64,000 nucleotides of DNA from a virus: IMG/VR virus record IMGVR_UViG_3300037492_000285, positions 35,120 to 99,119 of that record; one strand, given 5' to 3'. Within the stretch, counting starts at the first letter, position 1. Each line of letters begins with the position of its first letter. The translations under genes were made by a program, and so were the position numbers. Positions 1 to 9,406 of the stretch are shown one piece after another. The notes beneath the pieces were generated by a model. It saw only the letters and a list, made by a program, of their open reading frames with translations. It searched no databases and was not told the DNA's origin.

Positions 1-3000
1 TTAACTATCAACAAATTGCTAGTCAAATTACATTACAATGGGAAACTTGGAAAATTCCTGCTACAGAGAATTATTCAGATGAACTTAATGCTACAAATCT
101 AAGAAGTTATCTTAGGGATGAAGTATATGCATTTGAAATTGTATTCCTTCTTAGAAATGGAAAACAAACAGATGGTTTTCATATTCCTGGAAGAGTAATA
201 AGTTTATTAGAAACATCTTTTCCTAATGTACCTAATACAAATCCTGATTTCATAGGAGATGGTACAAGTGCCCCTTATTGGAAGATATATAACACTGCAT
301 CAGTTGATGCAACCTATTCAACATATTCTACTAATCCTTCATATAAAGGACCCTATCAATATGGTGAATTTGCATATTGGGAATCAACAGAAGAATATCC
401 TTGTAACATAGACGTATGGGGAGATCTTGCTGGACAAAAGATTAGACATCATAAATTTCCTGATGTATTAGTTTCACCTATAATTGAATCAAAGTTATTT
501 ATAACTGCTGATTCAATGGTTATGGGAAATGATGCTGTATTTCCTATAGGTGTTAAAATTAATAATCAACAAATACTTAGTTTAATTAATTCATCCAATC
601 TTACAGTTGATCAAAAATCAGATATTATTGGATTTAAAATAGTAAGAGGAGATAGAGGAACAAATAAATCTATTGTTGCTAAAGGCATTCTTAGGAATGT
701 AGGAAAATATACAAGAGAAAAAAGAGATGTTTATTTTCCTAACTATCCCTATAATGATCTTAATCAAGACCCATTCTTATCTGGTACAAATAATGCATAT
801 GCACAAATTTGTAAAAACTATGATGTAGAAATATATACATTAGATCCTATAACTTTAATTAGCACTGTTCAATATACAGATTGTAATACTGATACTATTA
901 CTGAAATAACATATGATAGTATAGGAATTAAAGATACAATTTGTTCAACAAGCAAACCTACAATATTGGGTGGCACAGGAAGAAGTGGTGTATCCACATA
1001 TGAAATTTGGGAAGCACAACAAAATTGTCAACTCTGTAGAGGATATAGAATTGGGTATTATGATAGATTCTTAGGATGGACAGAATTATGGATAAATGGA
1101 TCCCCATTTGGTGGTCAGGTAACAGTTATTCAAGTTGTTCCTGATACAGGAGGTGTATCCTATATTCAAGGTCCTGGTGATCCTAATATTGATTATATAC
1201 GTACTGTAATTGGTGGAACTTGTGATGGTGCTCAAGAATTACTTCCTATTAAGGATGTTCCTGATCTTGCATATAGACAAATTTTTAATTCTCCTGAAAC
1301 ATCCTTTGGACAACCATTCTTAGGAAACATACTCAAACTTGAGAATGTAATGTTTGGTGCAGGAGAGGCACACTTTATCAAAGTTAAAAATAACGCAAAA
1401 TATAGACTGCTTACAAAGGAAGCGCAACAAGATGCACTTAAAAGTTCATCTGATCTTGCAGCAATGACTACGGATTTTAATTCGATTGCTATGTTTACCG
1501 CATATCAGGCATATCTTTCTATTTATATAAATGGTATAACAAGAAAGAATTATGCTTATTCGTTTAATTCTATAGCAGATTATAATTATAATCTTGGTAT
1601 TCCTAATAATCAAGGAGTAAAACAGCGTAATCTTGATTTAAAACAATATCTTATTCCTGGAGTTATTTCTACAGGAGATAATTTTAATATAAATAACTGG
1701 CACAGAGAAACATCAGTATATTTAAGAACAGATATTACTAATACTGCTCTTCCTTTTCCTGATCAAAGTCCTGAGATGATTTCTACAGGAACTAGTCTCT
1801 TAACTGATAAGTCAAGATTTACAATATCAGAAATTGGAAATTGTACTACTCCTGAAAAAGAAATGAAAATTAATGTTGTTTCATATTATGCAGCATTAAA
1901 AAATCTTTTTGTTAACCAATGGGGACAAATTTATTCATATGATACAATAGATACAGGATTTCAACAAACATTTGATAATCTTAATTCTTCCACTATTTTT
2001 GGCGGAGATACATTCATTAGTAGGTTTGCATTTAAAACCAAACTCCCATTCTTTATTGATAATAGAGTTAATGCTCCTGATGATAGTGATATTTTTTATG
2101 ATGAAATTGGTAATGTAGCATATCCTAAATATTGGCATTCAGCACGATCTATACTTGCAAATTTCACATTTCCTGTATACGATAATGGTAATATTGAAAC
2201 TCCTGCAGGAATGACTAATATCATATCTTATAAGGCTCATAACTTTGATTGTCCTAATAGTCAAGGTGGTCCTACTGATACAAATGCTGCAGGAAGAACA
2301 TATTATGATGGATATTTTTATTTATTTGCATATGGTATTCCTAATTTCTATTGTGAAAGTGCATATAATACTGATCTTCGTCAAGCATTTAACAATAGAG
2401 AGGGAGATTTCTTTCCTCATGTAAGTACAACTATTCCTGATGATTGGTTCCAAGAAACATTTGTACCAATTATTCAGGACAATACTTATTATTATAATAT
2501 AACCTTTTCCAAACAGAATAAAGAAAATACATTTACACATCTTCCTCCAGATTGGGAGGATAAACTTTGTTATACACATTATCCATTTAGGGCAATTTAT
2601 TCAGACACTCAAAATACTGATGCTGATAATAGAGTGAATGCTTGGCTTACTTATAGAGCTATTTCATATTATGATTTTCCTCAAAATTTTGGAAAACTTA
2701 CATCTTTAGATGGTATCCAAAATAGAGCAATACTTGCCAGATTTGAAAATAAGAGTCTTCTTTATAACACTCTTCTCACCATTGACACAAGTAACCCTCA
2801 AGCTGCCTATATGGGGAATCCTACATTATTTAGGGGATCTCCTCCAGTTGATTTTGCTGAAACAGATCTTGGATATGTAGGTTCACAGAATAAAATGTTG
2901 TTAAAGATTCCACAAGGACAAGTTACAATAGATGCAAAGAGAGGACAAGTCTTTTTAGTTTCAGGACAACAAGCTAATGATCTTTCTGCATTTGGTTCTG

Positions 3001-4910
3001 GGATGAACAGATTCTTTACAGATCATTTAGCATTTGAAATATTAAGATTTTTTCCAACTGTAAATACAGATAATAACTTTACAGGAGTAGGACTTCACGG
3101 AGTATATGATAGTAAGTTTGATAGGATTATTATAACTAAACTTGATTATGTTCCTATAGATCCAAATGTTAAATATGATCCTATTACAGAAGAGTTCTAT
3201 ATTGAAACAGTCTATCCTATTCTTTTATATTCGTGTGAGTTAGTAGGTAATGCTATTCAAGTTGATGATGAATATATTGTAACAACTAGTACAACAACTA
3301 CAAGACTTCCTGAAACAGAAATAGATTATATAGTACGTACAGTTGTTTCTTTAAAAGATCGTGATTATTTCTGTAATAAGTCTTGGACACTTTCTTTTAA
3401 CATGAATACAAAAAGTTGGATATCCTTCCACAGTTATATTCCTAATTGGTATATAGCTGAAAATAACTTCTTCTATTCAGGACTAAATAGTTGCTGTGAA
3501 GATTTTGATTTTATTGCAGGAACCATTATTCCAAATCCTCCTACCACTACCACCACTACAACTACTGGCGTTCCTCCAACTACTACTACCACCACCACAT
3601 CAACAAGTACAACGAGTACAACAACCACTTCTACAACAAGTACAACAACAACTACTACAACAACTATGTATGTATGTCAAAGACCTCAAGGGTTAACAAG
3701 ATATCAACTTGTTACAGGTTATACTACTATTTCTCCTGTAACAACGTTTGTTTCAACAGCAAATGCTGAAGATGCTTGTGTTGCTGCAGCATTTATAGTT
3801 AGTGAACCTGTTGATAATGTTATACCAACTTCTATTTATACAGATACAGCAAGTATATCAATTAATAGTCAAGTCTATTTAGTTAATGGTACAACTGATT
3901 GCACATGTGTTCCTGATGGTTGGTATTTCACACCTGAAATGGCATATGATGGTCAAGTATTGGAAGTTAGTTCTTGTTATATTGTAAATATAGTAGATTG
4001 TATACCTACAACTACTACTACTACTACATCTACTACCACCACAACTACCACTACTATTCCTTTACCGATTCCTTGTGGTGTTCCCACAACATTCTCTGGA
4101 GGAATATCTTATCCATTTAACCGAACAATTACATTAGATGCTACTACAGGTATAACCTTATTTGATTATGATGCATATAGTGTTCCTGATAGATTTATTG
4201 TAAGTTGGAATGCTGGTGTAGAAATAGATACTGGTTATGTAGGAACTGTTAATTTTGATTTTGGTGGTGTAAACAGAAGCGCATTTAATTTTGCACTTCT
4301 TGGTAGAATAGATCCAATTACGAGTAATGTTTATCCTGACCTTATCACTTATCCTGATGATGGTTATCCAAGGATTACAAGTCCAGGCATTGGTACAATG
4401 TCATTTAATAAAACATTAGCTGCTCCAGCAGATGCATATGTTGATGTATACGCACCTATGAATGGTACTGCTTGGACGTTCAAGTTAAATTGTCCAGGAA
4501 TAACTACAACAACTACCACTACTTCTACAAGTACTACTTCTACGACTAGCACAACAAGTACAACAAGTACAACAACAAGTACTACTAGCACTACAACAAG
4601 TACAACAAGTAGCACAACTACTACTACTACCACCACTGCAATTCCTGTATATGACTATTTAATATCAACACTTACATATTTGAATAGTGCTACAGTATGT
4701 GCATTGCCATCAGAACCTGTAACAACTATCGTATATTCAAGTTATGCCCCATCAGGATTAATTACTCATCAATTATACACAGATGCAGGATTAACTACTC
4801 CTTATATAGGAACTGATGGATATCATTGGTTTTCAGAAAATCCATCTGGTGGTCAGGTATATTGGGTACGTACAGCGTCTGGTGTTGTTACAACTGGTGG
4901 TTTCTGTTAA
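1..4910 (+). CDS. Large crAss-like tail-region structural protein (5' end outside window)
   Basis: The frame is open from base 3 without a stop to the TAA at 4908-4910, giving at least 1635 residues. The first ATG at 516 is internal, because upstream codons encode ordinary protein with motifs such as FHIPGR. The body (to about base 3530) is rich in aromatic, Asn and Gly residues, and its end contains DYFCNKSW and SWISFHSYIPNWY, wording I associate with a conserved large tail or muzzle-region protein of crAss-like phages. After it come three Thr-rich linkers separating three domains of about 90-150 residues with paired cysteines, resembling exchangeable phage fibre modules. It is followed after 15 bases by another conserved structural gene. 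A role in the tail or host contact is inferred from family resemblance and gene order; the exact position in the virion is not known from the sequence. Confidence 0.75.
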   Translation, partial: NYQQIASQITLQWETWKIPATENYSDELNATNLRSYLRDEVYAFEIVFLLRNGKQTDGFHIPGRVISLLETSFPNVPNTNPDFIGDGTSAPYWKIYNTASVDATYSTYSTNPSYKGPYQYGEFAYWESTEEYPCNIDVWGDLAGQKIRHHKFPDVLVSPIIESKLFITADSMVMGNDAVFPIGVKINNQQILSLINSSNLTVDQKSDIIGFKIVRGDRGTNKSIVAKGILRNVGKYTREKRDVYFPNYPYNDLNQDPFLSGTNNAYAQICKNYDVEIYTLDPITLISTVQYTDCNTDTITEITYDSIGIKDTICSTSKPTILGGTGRSGVSTYEIWEAQQNCQLCRGYRIGYYDRFLGWTELWINGSPFGGQVTVIQVVPDTGGVSYIQGPGDPNIDYIRTVIGGTCDGAQELLPIKDVPDLAYRQIFNSPETSFGQPFLGNILKLENVMFGAGEAHFIKVKNNAKYRLLTKEAQQDALKSSSDLAAMTTDFNSIAMFTAYQAYLSIYINGITRKNYAYSFNSIADYNYNLGIPNNQGVKQRNLDLKQYLIPGVISTGDNFNINNWHRETSVYLRTDITNTALPFPDQSPEMISTGTSLLTDKSRFTISEIGNCTTPEKEMKINVVSYYAALKNLFVNQWGQIYSYDTIDTGFQQTFDNLNSSTIFGGDTFISRFAFKTKLPFFIDNRVNAPDDSDIFYDEIGNVAYPKYWHSARSILANFTFPVYDNGNIETPAGMTNIISYKAHNFDCPNSQGGPTDTNAAGRTYYDGYFYLFAYGIPNFYCESAYNTDLRQAFNNREGDFFPHVSTTIPDDWFQETFVPIIQDNTYYYNITFSKQNKENTFTHLPPDWEDKLCYTHYPFRAIYSDTQNTDADNRVNAWLTYRAISYYDFPQNFGKLTSLDGIQNRAILARFENKSLLYNTLLTIDTSNPQAAYMGNPTLFRGSPPVDFAETDLGYVGSQNKMLLKIPQGQVTIDAKRGQVFLVSGQQANDLSAFGSGMNRFFTDHLAFEILRFFPTVNTDNNFTGVGLHGVYDSKFDRIIITKLDYVPIDPNVKYDPITEEFYIETVYPILLYSCELVGNAIQVDDEYIVTTSTTTTRLPETEIDYIVRTVVSLKDRDYFCNKSWTLSFNMNTKSWISFHSYIPNWYIAENNFFYSGLNSCCEDFDFIAGTIIPNPPTTTTTTTTGVPPTTTTTTTSTSTTSTTTTSTTSTTTTTTTTMYVCQRPQGLTRYQLVTGYTTISPVTTFVSTANAEDACVAAAFIVSEPVDNVIPTSIYTDTASISINSQVYLVNGTTDCTCVPDGWYFTPEMAYDGQVLEVSSCYIVNIVDCIPTTTTTTTSTTTTTTTTIPLPIPCGVPTTFSGGISYPFNRTITLDATTGITLFDYDAYSVPDRFIVSWNAGVEIDTGYVGTVNFDFGGVNRSAFNFALLGRIDPITSNVYPDLITYPDDGYPRITSPGIGTMSFNKTLAAPADAYVDVYAPMNGTAWTFKLNCPGITTTTTTTSTSTTSTTSTTSTTSTTTSTTSTTTSTTSSTTTTTTTTAIPVYDYLISTLTYLNSATVCALPSEPVTTIVYSSYAPSGLITHQLYTDAGLTTPYIGTDGYHWFSENPSGGQVYWVRTASGVVTTGGFC
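3543..3665 (+). repeat. Thr-rich linker 1
   Basis: An almost unbroken run of ACN codons with a few Ser codons, interrupted once by Gly-Val-Pro-Pro. All synonymous ACA, ACT and ACC codons are mixed, so the amino acid rather than one triplet is repeated. It separates the main body of the tail protein from its first appended domain. Confidence 0.9.
4008..4055 (+). repeat. Thr-rich linker 2
   Basis: Sixteen codons, all Thr except one Ser, lying between the first and second appended domains of the tail protein. ACA, ACT and ACC codons are mixed as in the other two linkers. Confidence 0.9.
4503..4637 (+). repeat. Thr/Ser-rich linker 3
   Basis: Forty-five codons of Thr with regularly placed Ser (TST and TTS patterns), before the last appended domain of the tail protein. 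Linkers of this kind are likely extended and are possible O-glycosylation sites, which is an inference. Confidence 0.9.
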
Positions 4911-4925
4911 TAATAAATTTATACT

Positions 4926-5792
4926 ATGTCAAAGATTATATCTATAAAACTGACAAAATTTGGACCTAATTCAGGACCTTTTGATATCTATGATCAGTTT
5001 GGAAATGTTATTGCTAAAGGTGTTAGTAAAAAAACACTCATTAACGGTATTAGTTATACTGTTGATGATAGTGTAACATTGATTGAATTAATATCTATTG
5101 GTGAATGTAAATTAGAAAAACGTAAATTTATTATTGTAATCACTCAACAAGAATTTTTTGAAACTAAACCTAAAGAAATTGCTACTGGTTGTACGTGGAG
5201 ACATTTAACAAATGCTACCATATACAATACCTTCTATGGAAATATTGCACCTTATATAATTGAATACCCATTTGCTTATACATATCAAGATGAAATTCTT
5301 CAGAATGTAAAAGACTATACAAAGGTGTATAAATATTTTAATCACAGTGAAGGTGTACCAAGTAACTATAATAAAATAGAAGTGAACGATGCTTGGTTCA
5401 ATAAAGCTATTCTATACAATGGACAACAATGTACAGGACTTCTTGAACTTGTTCCAAAACCTTTACACAATCTTAGTCAGTATTTATCCTATCCTAAATA
5501 TAATGTTGATAGTAAGACTATAACATATACCAAGAGTGATAACTTCTATCAATATAATACATTCTGGTCAGTATTACAAAATAAGACTACACCAATGTTT
5601 GAAAGAAGTTGTGATAATCTTTCTATAGACAAAGTACTTGTACAGGCTAATATGGATTATTCAACAAGATCATTTAAAAAGGAACCACTTAGAGCAAAAG
5701 AATTAAAGGTGAGACATATATTAGATGATAGATCTGATGTAAATGTAGTTTCCCAATTTATTATAACCCCGTCTCAAATCTCTTATAAATAA
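4926..5792 (+). CDS. Conserved crAss-like structural protein
   Basis: This 288-residue protein starts 15 bases after the large tail gene and ends overlapping the next start by one base (TAATG). Its second half contains NKAILYNGQQCTGLLEL, QYNTFWSVLQNK, DYSTRSFKKEPLRAKELK and a C-terminal QFIITPSQISYK, phrases I recognise as conserved in crAss-like phage structural proteins in this position. No enzyme motif, signal peptide or membrane segment is visible. It is probably a tail or muzzle component working with the preceding protein. The family assignment rests on recalled sequence resemblance; the function is inferred from position. Confidence 0.7.
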   Translation: MSKIISIKLTKFGPNSGPFDIYDQFGNVIAKGVSKKTLINGISYTVDDSVTLIELISIGECKLEKRKFIIVITQQEFFETKPKEIATGCTWRHLTNATIYNTFYGNIAPYIIEYPFAYTYQDEILQNVKDYTKVYKYFNHSEGVPSNYNKIEVNDAWFNKAILYNGQQCTGLLELVPKPLHNLSQYLSYPKYNVDSKTITYTKSDNFYQYNTFWSVLQNKTTPMFERSCDNLSIDKVLVQANMDYSTRSFKKEPLRAKELKVRHILDDRSDVNVVSQFIITPSQISYK

Positions 5793-8700
5793 TGAAAAAA
5801 GGTTGGTTAGATAAATACATAGAAATTGCTGATGGTGGAACAACTATATCTGGTCCCACTATATTAAGTAGACAGAAGTATAATCAAAAAAATATAACTC
5901 CTAAACAAGCATTAACACAGGAGGCACTACAATATATTTTTGGAAATCCCTCTGAAAATTATAATCCACAACCAATAGAACAAGTCCCCAATGATGCTAC
6001 TAATAGACAACCTTATATATCTAAACAACAAGCAGAACAAATATCTAAAGATGTAAGGAATCCTTATTATGGAAGTCCTAATTATCATGTTCCTGTAAAA
6101 GAATATTCTATTTCTCCTGATAAGCAAGAGAATAAAATGGATAATGAATTAGCAGAAAGAATTAAAAAAGAAGAAGAGAAACACACACAATGGGATAGAA
6201 TACATTATGGATCTAAAACAGCAATTAATTTAGCTAATATGTTCACAGCAGGTACGATGCCCCCATTAGCATATAGTGCAGGGGCAATGGATGCTTGGGA
6301 TGCAGGAATGGATTATAGTGAAGGAAATTATACAGGAGCAATGAATAATGCTACGGGAGCTTTATTAAATATACTTCCACAAACATTAGGGTTAAACACA
6401 AGGTCTTTTACTCCATCAACAAATTCTTATGCTACTGCAAGATGGTGGAAAAATAATCCAAGTGCTTTAGTAGCACCTACAACTATTACACCAAATTTAA
6501 TTGATTATGCTAATAGAGGATTAGGACTTTCTACTCAATATGTAAATCCTGCGTTAAATGCATTTGTTAATAATAAATTAAACATAAGAGGAGTTCAAAC
6601 ACCTATAACAGGTAAACTTGCCAGTGATATAGGATTATCTGTTGATGATGCGTATAAAACAATACATAAAAATGGAGGAGAAGTAAATTATAACAATAGC
6701 AATGTTTCTCTACCTGAAGGATTTGTAGGAATGGGTAATGATACAAGTGGTAGAAATTATTCTCCTGCTTGGGGAGGACAGTTTCAGAATGGTGGATGGT
6801 TGAGCAAATATATATCAGAAGACAAATTTCTTCAACCAAATAGTGAAAAACTTCCAACAGGATATAAAATACCAAATAGAGATCCAAGTTCTGAATTAGC
6901 TATGTCTATAGGAGGAGAAGATGGAGAACCTGCTTATTTAATTCCTTCATTTAAATATGGACAACCTCTTGAAGATCCTTTAAAAGAATATAGGGAAACA
7001 GGTGATTATTTAGGTGGACCTTTTAAAACGTGGCAAGAAGCAGATGATTGGGATATAAACGTTAGACATCCTTATGTGGAAAAGAATCAAGCCATTCCTT
7101 TCCCAATAAGAACAAAAGGAAAAGATATGCAAATGGGAGGAGTTCTCCCAAGTGCATTTGTAAGAACAGGAGATATTCCATCAGAAGGAAAATATGCAAA
7201 GAAAACAATGCCTTCTGCACAAACAGGTTTAATATCACATCCTGGTGGAAACAGAAACATTAATACAAATCAAGTTACTATTTCTCCAAGACAAGAATAT
7301 GAGAATATACAAGCAGAAAAAAAGAAACAAAGTGAACTTTTCAATTATATTCAAAAAAATAATGAAATTCAAAAAGCAAGATCAGACATATATACAGATC
7401 CACAAACAGGAAAACAAGTAATACAGAATATAGGAATACAACCATCAGCAAGTCCTATTGATGCTGCTGTATTAGGTGTAGGTGCTTTATATTCAGGAGG
7501 TATGGGATTATTAGGTAGTATGGCAAATATGTTAAGTCCTGTTCCATTACCATCTAAAAATATACTATCAAATATATATAAAAGATTCCCTTTAACAAAT
7601 AATGCAAAAATTAAACTTATAGAAGAACAAGATAAAGCATTTCAAACCGCAAATGCTTTTACGGAAGCTTGGGCAACACATCCAGTAACAAAAGAAAAAA
7701 TTAATAATATTTTAAATACTAGAAAAGGAAATTATATACAACATGATTTAGATACTCCATTTTATAATTATAATAATGTTTTAGTAGATACTAAGAATTA
7801 CAATCCTTATGATTTTCCTGGAGACGTGGCAGATTTGTTAAATAAAGGAGAAAGAAAATTTGCAGGATTTAATAATCCCCAAGGATATTCTGTTACACTT
7901 AGAAATGGTATTATAGGAAAAGTACCTGCAAAAAAAATAGGAGAAATAGCAGTACATGAAGGAGGACATACGATGCAACATATGGGAGGAGATCCTGCTA
8001 ATTATTATCATGGTGGTTGGAACAATGAAATAACAGCATATAATCCTAAAACAAATTATTATTCTGCAAATTTAGATACAGATTTAGGTAGATATTTTGG
8101 TAAAAATATGAAAACTCCTAATAAATTTGATAGCTGGGAAGCTTCACCCAATGAACTACATGCTGATTTAATGAAAGCTAGGTTTAAAGCAAACATAACT
8201 CCCGACACTGAACTTACTGATAAAGTAGTTGATAATTTAATAAAACAAGGAAACCTAAACAAATTTTTTAAATACGGAGTATCTAAAAATATTAAAAGAG
8301 ATATGATAAGAATGTTACCTGTAGTAACAGGAGTAGCACTACTAAAAAATAAACCTCAAGATGAATCCTCTTATGCATCAGGCGGACAAATAAAAACTGA
8401 TAATAGAGGATATTGGAATCCTAAAAATTGGGGACATCCTGTTAGAATAAACAGTAATGATATTACAATGGAAGGTGTAGATCAACCTCTATGGGGTATA
8501 TCTGACACAGGAGACACTAAATACATGGAACCTGGACAAGATTATAGATTCAAAGGAAAGTCTGTTACAGAGTATCCTATGGCTCAAAATGGACTTGTTA
8601 GTACATCGGATAAAGAAATATTATATGACGATAGAAGTTTATCTCCGAAAGATTTTACATTAAAATATATATCTTCTCCAAAGTATAAAGAGAGATTATC

Positions 8701-9406
8701 TAAATGGGCATATACAGATATTAATAATACAATAAAGGATAGAACAAAAGATGTTCAGAATACAAAAGTATATTATCAAAATGAAAGTCCAAATGTTGCA
8801 CAACAACTCAAAAATGATTTAAAAGGTATTCCGTATAGTACAATGGGGAGTACAGCTTTTTTTCCTGGTAAAATAATAATTGATAAAAAGCAAGTAAAAG
8901 AATTAGCAACAACTTCTGATGATGTATTAGCACATGAGTTTGCTCATAAAGAACTTATGAGTGGTTTTGCTCCATATGGGAAAGGATTAGATACAGAAGA
9001 TTCTTATCAAATATTAACTCATATGAAACCTGTAGGAAGATATACAGAACATGATTTAATTCCTTCTGAAAACAAAGCTGATTTAAATGCTGCGAGATAT
9101 GAATTATATAAACAAGGGGTAGATGTTTTTAAAAAAGATTTTACAAAAGAAGATTTAAATTTACTAAAGACTTCTAAAAACTTTACAGTAAAACGTCTTT
9201 TTAAAAATTATGAAGATAAAGATATCATATGGCTCATGAATAATATTGCTCAGAATAAACAGACTTCGTCAGATGTACCTTTAGCCCTAAATGGCATAAA
9301 TAATTTAGATGAAAAAACTACTGAACATCTTGATCAATTAACTAACTTTACAAATTATAATAAACCCACCGTTGGTGGTTGGTTATCAAAATACTCTCAA
9401 TCATGA
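5792..9406 (+). CDS. Large cargo-type virion protein with two zincin domains
   Basis: This 1204-residue protein carries the GWLDKY-type signature of crAss-like cargo proteins at its N-terminus, again near residue 331 (GGWLSKY) and at the extreme C-terminus (GGWLSKYSQS). Two HExxH zinc-metallopeptidase signatures are present. HEGGH lies at residues 722-726, with SPNELHADLMKARF some 65 residues later as the probable third-ligand helix. HEFAH lies at 1048-1052, with SENKADLNAARYELYK downstream. The second domain runs into DIIWLMNNIAQ, which also occurs in related phage proteins. The substrate is unknown; peptidoglycan-linked peptides, virion proteins or host proteins are all possible. The next gene starts inside its stop codon (ATGA). 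Related proteins are packaged in the capsid and ejected, so action at or after DNA entry is inferred. Confidence 0.8.
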   Translation: MKKGWLDKYIEIADGGTTISGPTILSRQKYNQKNITPKQALTQEALQYIFGNPSENYNPQPIEQVPNDATNRQPYISKQQAEQISKDVRNPYYGSPNYHVPVKEYSISPDKQENKMDNELAERIKKEEEKHTQWDRIHYGSKTAINLANMFTAGTMPPLAYSAGAMDAWDAGMDYSEGNYTGAMNNATGALLNILPQTLGLNTRSFTPSTNSYATARWWKNNPSALVAPTTITPNLIDYANRGLGLSTQYVNPALNAFVNNKLNIRGVQTPITGKLASDIGLSVDDAYKTIHKNGGEVNYNNSNVSLPEGFVGMGNDTSGRNYSPAWGGQFQNGGWLSKYISEDKFLQPNSEKLPTGYKIPNRDPSSELAMSIGGEDGEPAYLIPSFKYGQPLEDPLKEYRETGDYLGGPFKTWQEADDWDINVRHPYVEKNQAIPFPIRTKGKDMQMGGVLPSAFVRTGDIPSEGKYAKKTMPSAQTGLISHPGGNRNINTNQVTISPRQEYENIQAEKKKQSELFNYIQKNNEIQKARSDIYTDPQTGKQVIQNIGIQPSASPIDAAVLGVGALYSGGMGLLGSMANMLSPVPLPSKNILSNIYKRFPLTNNAKIKLIEEQDKAFQTANAFTEAWATHPVTKEKINNILNTRKGNYIQHDLDTPFYNYNNVLVDTKNYNPYDFPGDVADLLNKGERKFAGFNNPQGYSVTLRNGIIGKVPAKKIGEIAVHEGGHTMQHMGGDPANYYHGGWNNEITAYNPKTNYYSANLDTDLGRYFGKNMKTPNKFDSWEASPNELHADLMKARFKANITPDTELTDKVVDNLIKQGNLNKFFKYGVSKNIKRDMIRMLPVVTGVALLKNKPQDESSYASGGQIKTDNRGYWNPKNWGHPVRINSNDITMEGVDQPLWGISDTGDTKYMEPGQDYRFKGKSVTEYPMAQNGLVSTSDKEILYDDRSLSPKDFTLKYISSPKYKERLSKWAYTDINNTIKDRTKDVQNTKVYYQNESPNVAQQLKNDLKGIPYSTMGSTAFFPGKIIIDKKQVKELATTSDDVLAHEFAHKELMSGFAPYGKGLDTEDSYQILTHMKPVGRYTEHDLIPSENKADLNAARYELYKQGVDVFKKDFTKEDLNLLKTSKNFTVKRLFKNYEDKDIIWLMNNIAQNKQTSSDVPLALNGINNLDEKTTEHLDQLTNFTNYNKPTVGGWLSKYSQS

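Noticed and set aside
4364-4636. Valine-rich minus-strand ORF
   Set aside because: It is the antisense of the Thr-rich linker in the tail gene; the composition comes from ACN codons read backwards.
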